Part shown: positions 60,871 to 64,000 of the stretch, in pieces
Layout: each line of letters starts with the position of its first letter
How positions within the stretch are numbered: the stretch's first letter is position 1
Assembly: GCF_000374525.1 (NCBI RefSeq)
Contig: NZ_KB894570.1
Coordinates: 372,001 to 436,000, forward strand
Direction: 5' to 3'
DNA length: 64,000 nucleotides
Source of the DNA: Amorphus coralli DSM 19760
GTDB taxonomy: Bacteria; Pseudomonadota; Alphaproteobacteria; Rhizobiales; Amorphaceae
Program-made: the position numbers and the translations under genes
Notes under the pieces: generated by a model
Seen by the model: only the letters and a program-made list of their open reading frames with translations
What the model was told of the DNA's origin: nothing
Database searches by the model: none

Positions 60871-62859
60871 TCAGTCCTCGGCCTGGTAGCGCAACAGCAC
60901 CGCGCCGCCGTCCACAGCATCGCCAACGGCGCACAGCACCTCGGCGATCAGGCCATCGCGATGGGCAACGAGCGTCGTTTCCATCTTCATGGCCTCCATC
61001 ACCACCAGCTTCTCGCCTTCCCGCACCTGGTCGCCGGCGCAAACGGTCACGCCGCGCACGATGCCGGTCATCGGGGCGGTGAGGATGTCGGAGGCGTCCG
61101 CCGCGTGCGAACCGGCCGCGAGCGGATCGGGGAAGGCGATCTCGAACGAATGGCCGTCGATCATTGCGGCGACGATGGTGGCGCCCGCCGTTTCGTAGCG
61201 CACCAGATCCGCCGCGACGCGCGCCTTCAGCGGTCCCGACCGGGCGGCGACACCGCCTTCGGAGCGAGCAACGTCGGCGAGATCGAGCGGGTCGCCCTCG
61301 CCGCCTTCGAGCCGGCAGGACCCGTGGCCACCCAGAACCAGCCGGCGGGTGATCTCCATGTCGCGGTAGCGGGCACGCACCGTCACGCTTCCTTCGCCGA
61401 AGAGGCGCCAGCCAGCGAAGCGGGCCGCCGGGTCGACCCCGAGCGCCTCGATGGCGGCAAACGCGATCGCCGCTTCCGACAGGTCGGGCCGTGCGGTGAG
61501 CGCGGCCGTGTTGCGGTCGATCAGGCCGGTGTCGACGATGCCGCCGGCGAACTCTGGCTGACGGGCAAGCGCCAGGAGGAAGTCCCGGTTGGTGACGGTC
61601 CCGGCCACGTGGGTTTCGGCGAGCGCGGTTGCCAATCCGCCGAGCGCCGCCTCGCGCGTCGCCGCATGGGTGACGAGCTTGGCGATCATCGGATCGTAGA
61701 AGGGTGTGATCTGGTCGCCGGTCCTGACGCCCGCGTCGATGCGCGCGCCCGGACCAAAGCCGAGGTGCGCCAGCCTTCCGGTCTGCGGCAGGAAGTCGTT
61801 GGCCGGATCCTCGGCGTAAAGCCGCGCCTCGAAGGCATGGCCGGTGATCGCAATCGCGTCCTGCTCCACCGGGATAGGCTCTCCGGCGGCGACGCGGAGC
61901 TGCCATTCGACCAGATCGGTACCGGTGATCGCCTCGGTGACGGGATGCTCCACCTGCAGGCGGGTGTTCATTTCCATGAACCAGAAGCCGTCGGGCCTGA
62001 GCGGGCCGGAGCCGTCGGCGATGAACTCGATGGTGCCGGCGCCCTCGTAGCCGATCGCCTTCGCCGCGGTGACGGCGGCCTCGGTCATCGCCGCGCGGAC
62101 TTCGTCGGTCATGCCCGGCGCGGGCGCTTCCTCGATGACCTTCTGATGCCGGCGCTGCAGCGAGCAGTCGCGCTCAAACAGGTGCACGACATTGCCGTGC
62201 CGGTCGCCGAAGACCTGCACCTCGATGTGGCGCGGCGTCGGCACAAACTTCTCCACCAGCACCCGGTCGTCGCCGAAGGCCGCCTTCGCCTCGCGCTTCG
62301 CCGAGCCGAGCGCATCCTTGAAGTCACCCGGCCGCTCGACCTTGCGCATCCCCTTGCCACCGCCGCCGGCGCGCGCCTTGATCAGCACCGGGTAGCCGAT
62401 GTCGGTGGCCTTGCCGGCCAGCACGACCAGGTCCTGCGCCTCGCCGTGATAGCCGGGCACCACCGGCACGCCGGCCTTTTCCATCAGCCGCTTGGCGGCG
62501 TCCTTGTGCCCCATGGCGCGGATGGCGGACGCCGGCGGACCGACGAAGATCAGCCCGGCCTGCTCCACCGCCTCCACGAATTCAGGGTTCTCCGAGAGAA
62601 AGCCGTAGCCCGGATGGATGGCATCGGCGCCGCTCTGGCGGGCGGCACGCAGGATCGCCTCGACGCAAAGATAGCTTTCCGCCGCCGGCGCCGGCCCGAT
62701 CCCCACGGCGGCGTCGGCCATGTCCACGTGCAGCGCGTCGCGGTCGGCATCGGAATAGACGGCGACGGTGCGGATCCCCATGCGCCGCGCGGTGCGGATG
62801 ATCCGGCAGGCGATCTCGCCGCGATTGGCGATCAGGAGCGTCTTGATGGCCCTGGTCAT
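60871..62859 (-). CDS. liuD: 3-Methylcrotonyl-CoA carboxylase alpha subunit (biotin carboxylase and carrier)
   Basis: A 662-residue biotin-dependent carboxylase subunit. It begins with LLIANRGEIACRIIRTARRM and continues with the ATP-grasp core (KARAGGGGKGMRKV, EKFVPTPRHIEVQVFGD, MEMNTRLQVEHPVTE). A middle linker domain (about residues 455-580) links to the C-terminal biotinyl domain with VMEAMKMETTL, Lys625 being the biotin site. The size and pairing with the next gene fit MCC better than acetyl-CoA carboxylase. Propionyl/geranyl-CoA carboxylase are possible alternatives; the liuC-like neighbour favours MCC. The start is one base after the upstream stop, so translation is likely coupled. Confidence 0.92.
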   Translation of the reverse strand: MTRAIKTLLIANRGEIACRIIRTARRMGIRTVAVYSDADRDALHVDMADAAVGIGPAPAAESYLCVEAILRAARQSGADAIHPGYGFLSENPEFVEAVEQAGLIFVGPPASAIRAMGHKDAAKRLMEKAGVPVVPGYHGEAQDLVVLAGKATDIGYPVLIKARAGGGGKGMRKVERPGDFKDALGSAKREAKAAFGDDRVLVEKFVPTPRHIEVQVFGDRHGNVVHLFERDCSLQRRHQKVIEEAPAPGMTDEVRAAMTEAAVTAAKAIGYEGAGTIEFIADGSGPLRPDGFWFMEMNTRLQVEHPVTEAITGTDLVEWQLRVAAGEPIPVEQDAIAITGHAFEARLYAEDPANDFLPQTGRLAHLGFGPGARIDAGVRTGDQITPFYDPMIAKLVTHAATREAALGGLATALAETHVAGTVTNRDFLLALARQPEFAGGIVDTGLIDRNTAALTARPDLSEAAIAFAAIEALGVDPAARFAGWRLFGEGSVTVRARYRDMEITRRLVLGGHGSCRLEGGEGDPLDLADVARSEGGVAARSGPLKARVAADLVRYETAGATIVAAMIDGHSFEIAFPDPLAAGSHAADASDILTAPMTGIVRGVTVCAGDQVREGEKLVVMEAMKMETTLVAHRDGLIAEVLCAVGDAVDGGAVLLRYQAED

Positions 62860-62860
62860 C

Positions 62861-64000
62861 TCACATCCTGAACAGGCCGAACGAGGTGTCCTCGATCGGC
62901 GCGTTGAGCGCGGCGCGCAGGCTCAGCGCCACCACGTCGCGGGTCTTGCGCGGGTCGATGATGCCGTCGTCCCACAGGCGCGCGGAAGCGTAGAAGGGAT
63001 GGCTCTGGCGTTCGAACTGGTCGAGGACCGGCTGCTTGTAGGCGGCCTCGTCCTCCGCGCTCCAGCTGCTGCCCTTGGCCTCGATGGTCGTGCGCCGGAC
63101 GCTGGCCAGCACGCCGGCCGCCTGCGGTCCGCCCATCACGGAGATGCGCGCGTTCGGCCACATCCACAGAAAGCGCGGCCCGTAGGCGCGGCCGCACATG
63201 CCGTAGTTGCCGGCGCCGTAAGAGCCGCCGATGATGACGGTGACCTTCGGCACCGAGGCCGTGGAGACGGCCGTGACCAGCTTGGCGCCGTCCTTGGCGA
63301 TGCCGCCGGCCTCGTATTTCGAGCCGACCATGAAGCCGGTGATGTTCTGCAGGAACAGGAGCGGGATCTTGCGCTGGCAGCACAGCTCGATGAAGTGCGC
63401 CCCCTTGAGCGAGCTCTCGGAAAACAGCACCCCGTTGTTGGCGAGGATCCCCACCGGCATGCCGTCGATATGGGCGAAGCCGGTCACCAGTGTGGTGCCG
63501 TAGCGTGGCTTGAACTCGGCAAAGTCCGAACCGTCGACGATGCGCGCGATGATCTCGCGCACGTCGAAGGGCGTGCGGGTATCGGCCGGCACGACGCCGA
63601 GGATCTCGTCCGGGTCGAGCCGCGGCGGCTCGGGCGCGCGCATCGCCACGTCCGGCGCCGGTACCGGCCCGAGATTGCGAACGATCTCGCGGGCGAGCGC
63701 CAGAGCGTGGTTGTCGTCGTCGGCGAGATAGTCGGCCACGCCGGACAGGCGGGTGTGGGTGTCGCCGCCGCCCAGCGTCTCGGCGTCGACAACCTCGCCG
63801 GTGGCCTCCTTCACCAGCGGCGGACCGGCCAGGAAGATGGTGCCCTGCTCCTTCACGATGATGGTCTGGTCGCTCATCGCCGGCACGTAGGCGCCGCCGG
63901 CCGTGCAGGAGCCCATGACCACGGCAATCTGGGCGATGCCCTTGGCGCTCATCCGCGCCTGGTTGAAGAAGATCCGGCCGAAATGATCGCGGTCGGGAAA
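62861..64000 (-). CDS. liuB: 3-Methylcrotonyl-CoA carboxylase beta subunit (partial)
   Basis: The C-terminal 379 codons of a carboxyltransferase; the N-terminal part lies beyond the right edge. The visible frame opens [20 protein letters not shown], then [20 protein letters not shown], the acyl-CoA-binding crotonase-like region, and later [19 protein letters not shown] near the biotin-binding half, with [19 protein letters not shown]. This is the MccB/LiuB pattern, close to propionyl-CoA carboxylase beta. It transfers CO2 from carboxybiotin to methylcrotonyl-CoA. It is followed one base later by the alpha subunit gene. Confidence 0.93.
   Translation of the reverse strand, partial: FPDRDHFGRIFFNQARMSAKGIAQIAVVMGSCTAGGAYVPAMSDQTIIVKEQGTIFLAGPPLVKEATGEVVDAETLGGGDTHTRLSGVADYLADDDNHALALAREIVRNLGPVPAPDVAMRAPEPPRLDPDEILGVVPADTRTPFDVREIIARIVDGSDFAEFKPRYGTTLVTGFAHIDGMPVGILANNGVLFSESSLKGAHFIELCCQRKIPLLFLQNITGFMVGSKYEAGGIAKDGAKLVTAVSTASVPKVTVIIGGSYGAGNYGMCGRAYGPRFLWMWPNARISVMGGPQAAGVLASVRRTTIEAKGSSWSAEDEAAYKQPVLDQFERQSHPFYASARLWDDGIIDPRKTRDVVALSLRAALNAPIEDTSFGLFRM

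Noticed and set aside
60844-62871. A 675-codon plus-strand frame opposite the carboxylase alpha gene
   Set aside because: Its limits follow the liuD gene almost exactly and the predicted protein has no family features; it is a codon-bias artefact.

Overview
The window is 64 kb of GC-rich (roughly two-thirds G+C), densely coded chromosome from an alphaproteobacterium, most likely a member of the Hyphomicrobiales (Rhizobiales). The evidence is gene order typical of that group: glmU-glmS-DUF502-recG-sdhE-mfd, ntrY-ntrX-trkA-dat-hfq-hflX-mazG, and rlpA-tmk-holB-metG-tatD-MBL hydrolase. I cannot name the genus. I see no insertion sequence, prophage, integrase, CRISPR array, rRNA operon or replication origin. 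The only RNA gene found is a tRNA-Ser(UGA).

Layout. 1-9.3 kb: hexosamine synthesis (glmU end, glmS), a DUF502 membrane protein, and DNA repair (recG, mfd) with sdhE between them; two copies of a 45-bp palindromic repeat follow mfd. 9.5-19.5 kb: a lipoprotein hydrolase, a DsbA/FrnE-like oxidoreductase, a family 5 peptide-binding protein, an IalB-like exported protein, hspQ, a CoA-ester lyase, a lipid A-type acyltransferase, an AEC permease and a UbiH-type hydroxylase. 19.6-26.6 kb: mainly membrane proteins (DUF2182, TerC, MFS, CLC) plus a quinone oxidoreductase and an M20-family protein with altered metal-ligand positions. 26.7-35.7 kb: the ntrYX-trkA-dat-hfq-hflX block facing mazG and a SelT/W/H-like (Rdx) gene. 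35.8-37.3 kb: three tandem PACE-type efflux genes. 37.9-40.9 kb: a TetR regulator divergent from a three-gene unit (DUF1348, Tat-exported isochorismatase-like hydrolase, exported YHS protein), with repeated palindromic operators between them. 40.9-47.2 kb: housekeeping operon rlpA-tmk-holB-metG-tatD-MBL. 47.4-49.9 kb: an exported hypothetical, tRNA-Ser and a TPR regulator-like protein. 50.3-54.8 kb: a very large Orn/Lys/Arg-type PLP decarboxylase with an AspT-type antiporter. 55.1-60.0 kb: a two-domain OsmC-like protein behind a perfect 20-bp palindrome, an EamA transporter, a CurA-like reductase and an MFS exporter. 60-64 kb: leucine catabolism genes for 3-methylcrotonyl-CoA carboxylase and methylglutaconyl-CoA hydratase, running off the right edge.

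How the parts fit. Most of the window is core metabolism and information processing. The accessory-looking units are (i) the TetR/operator/DUF1348-isochorismatase-YHS unit, (ii) the PACE triplet, (iii) the decarboxylase-AspT pair with its divergent TPR protein, which looks like a precursor/product exchange system that would consume cytoplasmic protons, and (iv) the asymmetric double OsmC protein. The decarboxylase-AspT module is the best candidate for an undescribed physiological system, because its substrate cannot be read from sequence and its decarboxylase is about 200 residues longer than the well-known enzymes.
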